This document shows, piece after piece, positions 23,272 to 32,306 of a stretch of 64,000 nucleotides of DNA. The stretch spans positions 328,214 to 392,213 of the forward strand of contig JAXMAN010000003.1 in NCBI GenBank assembly GCA_046350355.1, given 5' to 3'. Positions within the stretch are counted from its first letter, which is position 1. Each line of letters starts with the position of its first letter. Both the position numbers and the translations under genes were made by a program. Source of the stretch: UBA966 sp046350355 (lineage in GTDB: Bacteria > Planctomycetota > Phycisphaerae > Phycisphaerales > SM1A02). Below the pieces are notes generated by a model. That model had not been told where the DNA came from. It worked only from the letters and a program-made list of their open reading frames with translations, and did not search any database.

Positions 23272-23433
23272 GGTGGAAATCGTAAGGGGATCGGCGCCCT
23301 TGGTCCTCCGGCAGCCAAACTATCCGTTCGAGCGCTTGCCGAAGGGCGCGGAAAGAGGCGCTGATTTGCAGTGTTGCTGGGAGTGACCGCGAGGCGACGC
23401 AGTTCCCTTGTCGTCACTGATCATGGATCTGGC

Positions 23434-23483
23434 GTCGAAACCCGGACGGCATCGCGAACTGGCATTGATGATCGGGTTTCGAC
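23434..23483. repeat. 11-bp inverted repeat in a long intergenic gap
   Basis: GTCGAAACCCG (23434-23444) and its exact reverse complement (23473-23483) are separated by 28 bases. The gap 23272-23707 has no convincing gene and is AT-richer than the sequence to its left, so it marks the start of the compositionally distinct region. It might be an operator or the scar of a mobile element; nothing else was seen in the gap. Confidence 0.45.
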
Positions 23484-23707
23484 CCTTCCTTCTCTCCTGT
23501 CAGTGCTGTCCCTTAACCTTCTCCGAATCGTGTTGGTCCTTCTTGAGAGATGATCTCGATAGAGGTAGGGTCTCTCATCGCAGACGAAGCCCAGCGGTGC
23601 CTCGGAACCCGGAACCGCTGGGGAGAGGGCTCGGAACTGCCGGTTTCCACTTCCCGAGTGCTGGTATCCGAGGTAGCGTTGTCGAGGTTCCCTCATGGGG
23701 GTAGTTC

Positions 23708-25288
23708 ATGGCACCGGTAACGGGTCGGGCTCGAAAGTTCCAGGCGGCAGTGACTACCGCGGTTGTGCTGTTCGCCAGTTGCGGATGGGCCGATGCCGCG
23801 GTGACGCGGTTCAGTTCATCTGAAGCCAAGGATCGAGTTTGTTGGCTTCATTCGAGTTTGGACTCTGCCTCTGCCGCCGCGCAGCCGCTTCCAGTTTTCC
23901 CCCTCGCTTCCTCGGCGCAAGCGGCGACGGAGATGCTGGCTCGGATCCAGCAGTCTGTGTTCAGCCTTGCTGTCGTGGTGGGCCCTGGCATCAGTCAGAC
24001 CGGAACTGCCTTCATTGTCGACGGAAGTGGGCTTGCAGTCACGAACTACCACGTGATCGAGGGAGCTACCGAAGCCCGCGCGATCATTGGCGGCATCGCG
24101 ACGCCGATTCCTGTACAGCTCGTGGCCATCAAGCCGGAGTTCGACCTCGCCCTGGTCAGGCTGCCCATGAGCGATCCACTCTTGAAGGGCAAGTCGCTCC
24201 CGCCGCTGCAGATTCAGTCGCCATCGCCGGCGCCGGGAACCGAGGTCTGGGCGATCGGCTTTCCCTCCGGGTTAGGACTGACTGTCACACGAGGAGTGAT
24301 CAGCGGCATCCGGACTTTTGCGCAACTGCCCGCCGAGATTCGGGGGAGCCTGCGTTACGACAGCACGTCGCAATGGCTGCAGACCGACTGCACGCTGAAT
24401 CACGGAAACTCCGGAGGTCCTCTTGTGGACCCCTCCGGGACTGTTGTGGGCATTGCGACGTGGCATTGGCCCGACGCCACCAACACTAACTTCGCGCTCG
24501 GCGCAAGGCACCTCGCGGACTTTATCGCGCAACCGCGTGCGCAGTCGATCTCGTTCGCCAGCCTTAAGTCGAACGCAACCGCAGTCTCAGGTCCGCGCGC
24601 CACTTTCCCCTGGCTAGATATCAAGCAGGATCTGTCTTACTCCGATGCAGCTAGGGCAGCCAAGGCATTTGAGAATCAAGCCGCGTGCCAAGTTTGCAAG
24701 GGAACCGGGGTCGTGACTCGGAAGGTCGTCACTGGGCGCACCAGCGATGGAAACATGAGCAAGCCCACCACTGGCGCCGAGGCTCGCACTTGCCCTACCT
24801 GCGGCGGTCAGTACTACGCACGAACGGATGTCATATGGAGTTGCGGCTCACGATTCGTCAGTCGCATCGCGCGGACATCATCGGAGCAGCTACGGACTGC
24901 CCGCCCGGCATCGCTCATCGGCAATGCGCTCCAGACCGTGCTGAGTGCCAATCCGGCTATCCTCGCGGAACGCCTCAATGATCGAGCGGTGACACTTCTC
25001 ACCGGACCGACGGCGAATCCCGGGGAACCGGTTCTTTGTGTGGGAAACGTACGGAAGGACTTTTCCTCGAAGAGTGGCACCGTTCGATCGCTGGTTGTTG
25101 CTCTCGAAGGCAAGCAGCTCGTTGTCATTGTGGTTGACCCGCGGCTCATAGACGCCACGGAGCGCGAGACCGTCCTGGTGGGTGGACTGCTCTCCGGGCG
25201 CTTGGACGGTCCGGATGGTCAGCTAGTACCAGTTTTGCAGGGCGGGTTCGTGCAGTCTCTCAAGGGCAAGTCTGGAGCCTCCCCGTGA
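23708..25288 (+). CDS. Trypsin-like serine protease fused to a DnaJ-type zinc ribbon
   Basis: The 526-residue protein has a hydrophobic segment (about 12-30) that looks like a signal or anchor. An S1C trypsin domain follows with His115 (TNYHVIEG), Asp146 (EFDLALVRL) and Ser235 (LNHGNSGGPL). About 90 residues later comes a zinc-ribbon with CQVCKGTG (Cys327, Cys330) and CPTCGG (Cys362, Cys365), of the kind found in DnaJ. The last 150 residues are unrecognised. Base composition and codon use differ clearly from the flanking genes. I know of no named family with this architecture. A substrate-recognition role for the ribbon is an inference. Confidence 0.8.
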   Translation: MAPVTGRARKFQAAVTTAVVLFASCGWADAAVTRFSSSEAKDRVCWLHSSLDSASAAAQPLPVFPLASSAQAATEMLARIQQSVFSLAVVVGPGISQTGTAFIVDGSGLAVTNYHVIEGATEARAIIGGIATPIPVQLVAIKPEFDLALVRLPMSDPLLKGKSLPPLQIQSPSPAPGTEVWAIGFPSGLGLTVTRGVISGIRTFAQLPAEIRGSLRYDSTSQWLQTDCTLNHGNSGGPLVDPSGTVVGIATWHWPDATNTNFALGARHLADFIAQPRAQSISFASLKSNATAVSGPRATFPWLDIKQDLSYSDAARAAKAFENQAACQVCKGTGVVTRKVVTGRTSDGNMSKPTTGAEARTCPTCGGQYYARTDVIWSCGSRFVSRIARTSSEQLRTARPASLIGNALQTVLSANPAILAERLNDRAVTLLTGPTANPGEPVLCVGNVRKDFSSKSGTVRSLVVALEGKQLVVIVVDPRLIDATERETVLVGGLLSGRLDGPDGQLVPVLQGGFVQSLKGKSGASP

Positions 25289-25580
25289 GTCGGGTTCGGT
25301 CCAGTGCCGCCAGGCCGTAGGGGAACTCGCTCTGTCCCGCTCCTTGGAAGACGCTCGCGGGCGGCCGTTGTGCGCGTGCCTCTGCATGCGAGGAGTACCC
25401 CCCGAGGGAACCGTCGAGTTGGCGGTGCTTGAACGGCGGGAGTTGGAAGAGCAGGACCACCCAAAGCGGGCGCCGCGGGATCCGAAGTCGATGGGGTCGG
25501 GGCGGGAGCGCAATGCGCCGCCCCGAGAAGGCGCGGTGCGGTGGAGAACGCAGAGTCGCTGGACCCGTTCCAAGGGCCTG

Positions 25581-26735
25581 CTACCTCCCAAACAACCCGC
25601 CCTTCGCAACCACCGCCTCCAGCGGCACCGCCTCGACGCGGTCCGACAGGGCGTACCGCTTGGTGCCGGGGTAGACGACGGCAATGCGCTCCATGCCGAG
25701 ATCCTCGAGGGCGATGTTCATGGACGGCGTGAGGCGCGGGGCGTCGACGCGCTTGCACTCCACGCCGTAGAGCTTGCCCTGGCGGCGCAGGAGCAGGTCG
25801 AGCTCCGCGCCCTGTTGCGTGGCCCAGAAGGCCGCTTCGGCGTGCTGCTCGATGGCCAGCACCTGCTCGATGGCGAAGCCCTCCCACGACGCGCCGAGCT
25901 TGGGATGGCGCAGGAGTGCCGCGTGGCTCTCCACACCCAGCAACTGGTGCAGCAGACCCGAGTCGCGGATGTAGACCTTCGGTGATTTGACCTGCCGCTT
26001 GCGGAGATTGGCGTGCCAGGGCTGGAGCTGGCGCAGCACCAGCGCGTCGGTGAGCAGGTCGAGGTACCTGCGCACCGTCGGCTCGCTGACGCCGAGGGCG
26101 CGCGCGGGATCGGCGTTGCTCCAGACCTGGCCGTGATAGTGCGCGACCATGTGCCAGAAGCGAAGCATGGCCGTCGGCGAGACGCGAACGCCCCACTGGG
26201 GCAGGTCGCGATCCACCAGCGTCTCGATGAAGCTGCTCCTCCATGCGACGGAGTCCTCCTCCGTCGGCGCCAGGAGCGCATCGGGAAAGCCGCCGCGCTG
26301 CCACAGCGTCTCGGCGCGGTCGGCGCCCACCTCATCCAACGCGAATCCACCCATCCGAATGTGCTCGACGCGTCCGGCGAGACTCTCGGAACTCTGGTGC
26401 AGCAGGGCACCCGACGCGCTCCCGAGGATGAGGAAGCGCGCCGGCAGCGGGCGACGGTCCGCAAGCACCCGCAGCAGCGGGAACAAGTCCGGCGCGCGCT
26501 GCACTTCGTCAATCACCACCAGACCGGTCAGGCGCTCGAGCGCCGTCATCGGCTCCTCGAAGAGCATGCGGGTGCGCGGATCCTCCAGGTCGAAGTAGTT
26601 CGGAGAGGTCGCGGGCAGCAGCTCGCAGGCGAGCGTGGTCTTGCCGCACTGCCGCGGGCCGGTGAGCACCACCACGGGCCGCCGGTCGAGGGCGGTCCGG
26701 AGGGCTTTCTGGAGCCGGATGCGGGGGAGGCGCAT
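25581..26735 (-). CDS. AAA+ ATPase with DUF4143-type C-terminal domain
   Basis: The 384-residue protein starts MRLPRIRLQKAL. It has a P-loop GPRQCGKTTLA (about residues 26-36), Walker B GLVVIDEVQRAPDLFPLL, sensor ILGSASGALL, and then the DUF4143 part with KSPKVYIRDSGLLHQLLG, a GASWEGFAIEQVL segment and the nuclease-like pattern ELDLLLRRQGKLYGVECKR (an E/D...ExK core). The family is widespread in genomic islands; its cellular role is not settled. GC is nearer the host level than in its neighbours. The 292-base gap before it (25289-25580) shows no gene. Confidence 0.85.
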   Translation of the reverse strand: MRLPRIRLQKALRTALDRRPVVVLTGPRQCGKTTLACELLPATSPNYFDLEDPRTRMLFEEPMTALERLTGLVVIDEVQRAPDLFPLLRVLADRRPLPARFLILGSASGALLHQSSESLAGRVEHIRMGGFALDEVGADRAETLWQRGGFPDALLAPTEEDSVAWRSSFIETLVDRDLPQWGVRVSPTAMLRFWHMVAHYHGQVWSNADPARALGVSEPTVRRYLDLLTDALVLRQLQPWHANLRKRQVKSPKVYIRDSGLLHQLLGVESHAALLRHPKLGASWEGFAIEQVLAIEQHAEAAFWATQQGAELDLLLRRQGKLYGVECKRVDAPRLTPSMNIALEDLGMERIAVVYPGTKRYALSDRVEAVPLEAVVAKGGLFGR

Positions 26736-27422
26736 CGGCTCACGATACCATGTAAAAGCAATAGAGCATATTAGAAAAACATGGCAGTGCGCATCAGGGA
26801 AGGGATCCACCGCCAGCCCGGGGTCGTGGCAGTTGGGAACCCCCAAGCGATCCGTGCAATTGTCTACGCGACCTTCTCCGCGGCGCATCGGTCGATGGCG
26901 CATTCTCACGCCGTGCGCGCGGACGGGAACTTGCGCATCACCGTCATTTAGCGCGGCGAAGGGTTCAGCGCCAGCGGGTCTGGGCCCGGAAGATTGGAGC
27001 AGAAGGTCTGCAGAGTCCCGGCGCCAGGCACATCCACCCACGAGTAGGGCGGCCCCCTTGCGACGCATCGAATCTGGGTGGAGTGCATCACGCCCGCTGC
27101 CGCCAGAATCGGCATGTGCTCCACGCCTCCAGTGCCACTTCCGCGCGCCAGCCTGTGGCATCGCTTGACCGAGTGTCGGCTAGGATTCCTTTACGCTAGC
27201 CAAGCGGGACGATCAGCGCACCGGTTGCGCACACGTCATCGCGGATCGGGAGATCTCGAATGCGCCGGATGAGACCGCGGTTCGGTCCCGCGTTGCACCG
27301 CCAGCATCCCTCTTCGAGTAAAGCGGCTTAGAGAGGACAAGTGCGAGGGCGCGCAATTGCCGGGAGGAGCGTGGAACTCGGGGTAGCCGGTTCGCCGTCG
27401 AAAGGAAACGAGCCACCTCAAT
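26736..27422. other. Gene-poor gap
   Basis: About 690 bases between the DUF4143 ATPase and the KAP-type NTPase, which point away from each other. No frame here has a start signal and a plausible product. A short minus-strand stretch (about 27060-26950) reads like the worn end of an exported protein, but it is too short to support. Promoters for both flanking genes should lie here. Confidence 0.5.
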
Positions 27423-27512
27423 GTGAGAATTGGGCGCGGCTGGCCGCTCGCGAATCGTCAGTCAAGAGGGTTGTTGTTGGATCGGCGTTTCGAGCTTCAG
27501 GACTTTGAGCGT

Positions 27513-30221
27513 ATGCCCCGAACGAGACTCGTACTTACGAGATGGGCAAGTTTAGTCGCATGCGGCACGCTCAGCGCGGCCTTGTGGATGAGCTTGTTTG
27601 GTCCGGCAAGATCTCTTTTAGGACCCGTCATCGACCATGCCGCTTCAGTCCCCCCGGGAGTCCTCGTGTCATCTTTGCTGGTGTTCGCCAGCGTTGGCAT
27701 ATGGCATTGGGGTCATGGACGATGGCTGGCGTTCCTGGGCGTGCGCCACTTTTGGGGCTACCCGCCATTGTGGGTGGCGGCGCTGGTGGCTTGCGCGATT
27801 CTCGTCGCTCACTCGGTAGCGATGGCCGGTTGGGACCCGATTGAAGAACTTGGAAGTATCTCCCTTTGGGCGCTGCTGCAAGTGCCCTGGTGGCTTTGGC
27901 TGCCGTTGACGTTGGCCGTAGTTGCGGAAGTCGTGACCACCTACCATGCTGATGTTGCGCGACCGGCACGAGCGCGCCCAAGCGTGCGTGGCTCTCAGCT
28001 GCTTGGGATCACTGAGTGGCTTCGCGACGATCATGAAATCGAGCGGCCGGAGGATGACAGGTTTGGCCACGACCTGGTGGCGCGCCGCATCGCCGCGCGC
28101 CTCATGGCGGAGGACACAGCAGCACCCACTATGGCTGTCGTTGGCCCACTTGGGAGTGGCAAGTCGACAGTTCGTGCGCTTGTGTCCTACCACTTGAAGG
28201 GGCACCCTTCCGTAGTGTTCGCCAGCATTAGTCTGTGGCCATTCGACTCAGCGGAAGCCGCCAGCGTCGGCGTTTTGCGTACTGTGATCCGAGCGCTCGG
28301 AGAGCGGGTGAACACTCTTGCGCTCTCTAGGTTGTCGGAACAGTACGTTTCCCTGATCGAGGGAGTGGGAGGTCGTTGGAGCTCGATTGCTCCATTTCTC
28401 TTGAGAGAGCCGCAGCCGGAGCTTCTGCTCAAGGACCTCGCCGCCGTTGCGACTGCAGCCGGCATCAGACTGGCGCTCTGGGTCGAGGACTTGGAGCGAT
28501 TCACGGGAGCCGATCGGCTATCGCCGTCTGAGGCCACGAGCCGCGAAGCAGAACGCCTCGGCCCCATCCTGTCACTTCTACACCTCCTCGACCGCAACGA
28601 GTCGATTTGCGTGATCGTCGCTGACACTTCACTGCGATCGCGGCTCGACGTGGGAAAGATCGCGCGATTCGTCGAGAATCCTCCGCGTATCAGCGAGTCG
28701 TCGGCATGTCGGGCGGTTGACATCTTGCGTGCGGCATGCTTAGCGGAGGACTTCATCGATCCGGCGGCTGTGAGCTATCGCGCGAGACTGTCTCTGTCCC
28801 ACGGCAATGACTCCAAGGAAGCGCGGACATGGAACATGGACGGCGCTAGACCACGCATTCACGATGCCGTTGCAATACTCCTCGGGGTCCCGCGCGCATT
28901 CAAGACGGCGCTGCGGCTTTCCCTGGAATCGTGGGAATCTCTCCGCGGAGAGATCGACTTTGACAGTGTGCTCGTTGCGTCAGTGATTCGTACCGCACGG
29001 CCGGAGATATTCAGTCTTATCGACGAGAACATCGATCGCTTCAGGGGCGGATTCAGAGATCCATTGGCAGCGAGTTTGGCCGGAGGCGCGGCGCCGACGC
29101 ACCCAGTCCTGAACCGGCTTGAGGAGATGCTGCGACGGGAGCCGGACGAACGGACTCAGAGTGCTCTCCGCGTCTTGATCGAGTTCGTTTTTCCGGCGGT
29201 GAGAGTCGAGGATTGGACAGGTGACTCATATGTCGACTGCCCGCAGGGACTGGGCGTCGCTAGGCACGCGGACTACTGGCAGAGATACCTAACGCTTCAA
29301 CCAATTGCGGCTAACGACAGCGACCAGCAAGTTCTGCGAGAGATTCACGCTTGGCGAGAGCGCAGGCCGAACGAACTTGTTCGCCGTTTGGAGTCGGGCT
29401 TGGAGGCAGAGCGGGTTGAGTCCTTCGTGGGACAGTTTTCGGGGGCTGAATTGTGTCGGCTTCTCCGAGAGTATTGCTCCTTCTTCGCGCCGCGATCGGC
29501 AGCCGAGTGGGGCGATGCAGCACATCCTCCGGGTGTTACGTCAATCTGGCGGATGATGCACCGTCGAACTCCGCAAGGGGATCTACTTGCCCAGGCATTG
29601 AGGCTTGCTTTGCAAGAGTGCATCCCCGTGAATCTCACGATGGTCGAGAGCATGCTCCTCTTCTTCGCGTCCGACGGAGGAGGCGTTTCGCCCCTGATGG
29701 ATTCAGCTGCGCGATCGGACATTCAAGAACTGGTGAGAACGGAGCTCGTTCGTACATTCCCCCTCGGCTCAGGACGCAAGCTGATCGAGGCAACGCACGA
29801 GTGCAGTCCGTTTGCTGTGTATCAAGTCTGTTGGGGGATTGATGCGATTCGTTCACGTCCCGATCGCGGATTGCCCTTCAACGACTGGCCGGTGTTTGCA
29901 AGTGTGCTGCTCGAGGCCGCTGAGCTTGATCCGGATCGGGGCATTCCAATCATCGTCCCGTTCGTCGTTCGAAGTGGCGGCTGGGTCCTCGATCGGAACC
30001 AGAGTATCGAGTCTGATGCCGGACCCGGTCTGTCCTACGTCGCCCATTTTGATGAGGTGCAGGCACGGACACTCTTCGACTTTGACCGATTGCTCGCTTT
30101 GCTTAGGTCCACGGAGCCACCGCCCAGGCTGAACCCGCAGATTGCGGCCATGTGCGACGCGGCGCGTGTGGCCGCACTCGCGGGCTCCGATGGCAAGTCT
30201 CCGAAGTCTCCCGACGAATGA
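27513..30221 (+). CDS. Membrane KAP-type P-loop NTPase
   Basis: The 902-residue protein has four predicted membrane helices (about 8-30, 47-66, 85-107, 117-141). An NTPase follows with Walker A GPLGSGKST (211-219) and a Walker B-like LALWVEDLERF (about 320-330), then more than 500 residues of mostly helical sequence without known motifs. Helices before or within a P-loop domain with a D/E-rich Walker B are the mark of KAP NTPases (Kidins220/ARMS and PifA), some of which act in phage exclusion. The start is uncertain: a GTG at 27423 would add 30 residues. GC is low for the window. Its function is an inference from the family only. Confidence 0.72.
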   Translation: MPRTRLVLTRWASLVACGTLSAALWMSLFGPARSLLGPVIDHAASVPPGVLVSSLLVFASVGIWHWGHGRWLAFLGVRHFWGYPPLWVAALVACAILVAHSVAMAGWDPIEELGSISLWALLQVPWWLWLPLTLAVVAEVVTTYHADVARPARARPSVRGSQLLGITEWLRDDHEIERPEDDRFGHDLVARRIAARLMAEDTAAPTMAVVGPLGSGKSTVRALVSYHLKGHPSVVFASISLWPFDSAEAASVGVLRTVIRALGERVNTLALSRLSEQYVSLIEGVGGRWSSIAPFLLREPQPELLLKDLAAVATAAGIRLALWVEDLERFTGADRLSPSEATSREAERLGPILSLLHLLDRNESICVIVADTSLRSRLDVGKIARFVENPPRISESSACRAVDILRAACLAEDFIDPAAVSYRARLSLSHGNDSKEARTWNMDGARPRIHDAVAILLGVPRAFKTALRLSLESWESLRGEIDFDSVLVASVIRTARPEIFSLIDENIDRFRGGFRDPLAASLAGGAAPTHPVLNRLEEMLRREPDERTQSALRVLIEFVFPAVRVEDWTGDSYVDCPQGLGVARHADYWQRYLTLQPIAANDSDQQVLREIHAWRERRPNELVRRLESGLEAERVESFVGQFSGAELCRLLREYCSFFAPRSAAEWGDAAHPPGVTSIWRMMHRRTPQGDLLAQALRLALQECIPVNLTMVESMLLFFASDGGGVSPLMDSAARSDIQELVRTELVRTFPLGSGRKLIEATHECSPFAVYQVCWGIDAIRSRPDRGLPFNDWPVFASVLLEAAELDPDRGIPIIVPFVVRSGGWVLDRNQSIESDAGPGLSYVAHFDEVQARTLFDFDRLLALLRSTEPPPRLNPQIAAMCDAARVAALAGSDGKSPKSPDE

Positions 30222-30755
30222 ATCGCCCCCGGCGCGATGTCAAATGGGAGATGCCGCGGCGTGAAGCCCCCTACGCGATTGGCGGGTCACTCGTACGGCG
30301 ACAAAGCTGCGCTCCGCGGCGCTTAGGTCGTGGTCGGGGTGCGCTCGCTTCTACCGGAGGGTGTGGCCGAGCGCCTTGATCCGCGGCGGCTGCAGTGCGA
30401 CTCGCTCCAATCCGACTGTATGCGCACCGTCGCCCATCCCGCCAGCGTCTATGTGTTCATCAGGTGGTTTCTGCATGAATCGCTCCACGCCCGAAGGGTC
30501 GACAGACGGATGATTGGGATGTTCCGAGTGCAACTTGGCACGAGCGCGGTGTGAGATAGCTCGTTCCTCGTGGATACCAAGTGCCGTCGAGTGCGGTCGC
30601 CTGATTGAAGCGCACGAAGATCTGGCACCCTCAGCGAGCCGCGCGGATCCGTTCGAGGTCTCACTAGCATCGACGCGCGAGGATCCATCAGCCCACCGCC
30701 CCCCGAAATTCAAGCCCCCACCCCCACGCAGGCGAGGGAAGCAGCAGGAGCCCGC
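30222..30755. other. Gene-poor gap ending the low-GC region
   Basis: 534 bases between the KAP-type gene and the NCS1 transporter. No supported gene was found. A stretch near 30354-30400 begins like a class II tRNA (GGAGGGTGTGGCCGAG) but lacks a T-arm and a matching 3' acceptor. The transporter promoter presumably lies at the right end. Confidence 0.5.
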
Positions 30756-32306
30756 ATGCACGACCCCACGCCCGACGCACTCGAGCTGGCGACGCTACCG
30801 GCGCAGGTCCGCGAGAGCCCGCTCTTCAGCCCCGACCTCGCGCCGGTGCCGGCGGCGCGGCGCACCTGGACGACCTACAACTTCGCCGCGCTGTGGATCA
30901 GCATGGCGCACTGCATCCCGACCTACCTGCTCGCGGGCGGGCTCATCGCGCTGGGCATGAACTGGTGGCAGGCGCTGCTGACGATCGGGCTGGGCAACCT
31001 CATCGTGCTCGTGCCGATCCTCCTCAACGCGCACCCGGGCACCAAGTACGGCATCCCGTTTCCTGTGCTCGCGCGCGCGAGCTTCGGCACCGCGGGCGCG
31101 AACGTCCCCGCCTTCCTGCGCGCGGTCGTCGCGTGCGGCTGGTTCGGCATCCAGACCTACCTCGGCGGCGAGGCGGTGCGCACCTTCCTCGTCGCGGCCT
31201 GGCCCGACTTCGCGCACCTGGGCGGCGACCTCACGCTGCTGGGCCTCTCGGTCCCCTCGGCGATCACCTTCCTCCTCTTCTGGGCGATCAACATCGGCGT
31301 CGTCTGCTACGGCATGAACGCGGTGCGCGTCTTCGAGAACTGGTCCGCTCCGCTGGTGCTGCTGATGGCGCTCGTGCTGCTGGTGTGGCTCGTCGGGCGC
31401 AGCGGGCTCGGGCCGATCTTCGAGAAGCCCTCTGCCTTCGCGGACTTCGGCGCCTTCTGGAAGGTCTTCGTCCCCTCGCTCACGGGCATGATCGGCTTCT
31501 GGGCGACGCTCAGCCTGAACATCCCCGACTTCACGCGCTACGGCCGCGGCCAGCGCGAGCAGATGATCGGCCAGACCCTCGGCCTGCCCACCACGATGAT
31601 CGTCTTCAGCGCGATGGCGGTCGTCATCACCAGCGCGGCGCAGGCGCTGCTCTCCGGGACCGATCCCGCGAAGCTCTGGGATCCCGTCGTCGTGCTCTCG
31701 CAGATCACCAGCCCGACGCCGCCCGCGGGAATGGAGGCGCCGCTCATCGCCTCGCCCGCGACGCGCTTCGTCGTCGCGCTGCTGAGCCTGGTCGGCGTGG
31801 CCGTCGCGACGCTGGCGACCAACATCGCGGCGAACGTCGTCGGTCCCGCCAACGACTTCGCGCACATGGCGCCGCGCCTGATCAGCTTCCGCACCGGCGG
31901 CATCGTCACCGGCGTCGTGGGCATCCTGATCATGCCCTGGAAGCTGCTGGGCTCCGCGGACGCGTACATCTTCGAGTGGCTCGTCGGCTACTCCGCGCTG
32001 CTGGGCCCGATCGCGGGCATCATGATCGCGGACTACTGGGTGCTGCGCCGGCGCGAGCTGGACATCGTCGAGCTCTACCGCCCCGACGGCATCTACCGCC
32101 GCGTGCACTGGGCGGGCGTCGCGGCGCTCGCGCTGGGCGTCGCGCCCAACGTGCCGGGATTCCTGGGTGCGGTGAAGCGCTGGGATCCGCCCGCCTACTT
32201 CGTGGCGATCTATCCCTACGCGTGGTTCATTGGCTTCGCGGTGGGCTTCGCGGCGTACCTGCTGCTGGCCCGTCGGCCCGCGCGCGCCGGCGCCGTCACG
32301 GCGTGA
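30756..32306 (+). CDS. NCS1-family nucleobase (uracil/hydantoin/allantoin) transporter
   Basis: A cation-coupled importer of 516 residues with about 12 membrane helices. Family marks are PGTKYGIPFPVLARASFG near residue 95, ISMAHCIPTYLLAGGLIALGM in helix 1, LNIPDFTRYG and ANDFAHMAPRLISFRTGG. Uracil, thymine, hydantoin or allantoin are the known NCS1 substrates. The facing operon for pyrimidine breakdown favours uracil/thymine (inference). The C-terminus overlaps the end of the convergent aminotransferase gene by 11 bases. Confidence 0.92.
   Translation: MHDPTPDALELATLPAQVRESPLFSPDLAPVPAARRTWTTYNFAALWISMAHCIPTYLLAGGLIALGMNWWQALLTIGLGNLIVLVPILLNAHPGTKYGIPFPVLARASFGTAGANVPAFLRAVVACGWFGIQTYLGGEAVRTFLVAAWPDFAHLGGDLTLLGLSVPSAITFLLFWAINIGVVCYGMNAVRVFENWSAPLVLLMALVLLVWLVGRSGLGPIFEKPSAFADFGAFWKVFVPSLTGMIGFWATLSLNIPDFTRYGRGQREQMIGQTLGLPTTMIVFSAMAVVITSAAQALLSGTDPAKLWDPVVVLSQITSPTPPAGMEAPLIASPATRFVVALLSLVGVAVATLATNIAANVVGPANDFAHMAPRLISFRTGGIVTGVVGILIMPWKLLGSADAYIFEWLVGYSALLGPIAGIMIADYWVLRRRELDIVELYRPDGIYRRVHWAGVAALALGVAPNVPGFLGAVKRWDPPAYFVAIYPYAWFIGFAVGFAAYLLLARRPARAGAVTA

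Noticed and set aside
26950..27060. Short minus-strand coding remnant reading like the end of an exported protein.
   Set aside because: Too short, no start signal and no recognisable motif; it cannot be told from chance.
30354..30430. Possible class II tRNA beginning GGAGGGTGTGGCCGAG.
   Set aside because: No T-arm GGTTCGAATCC-type sequence and no 3' strand to pair with the acceptor arm.
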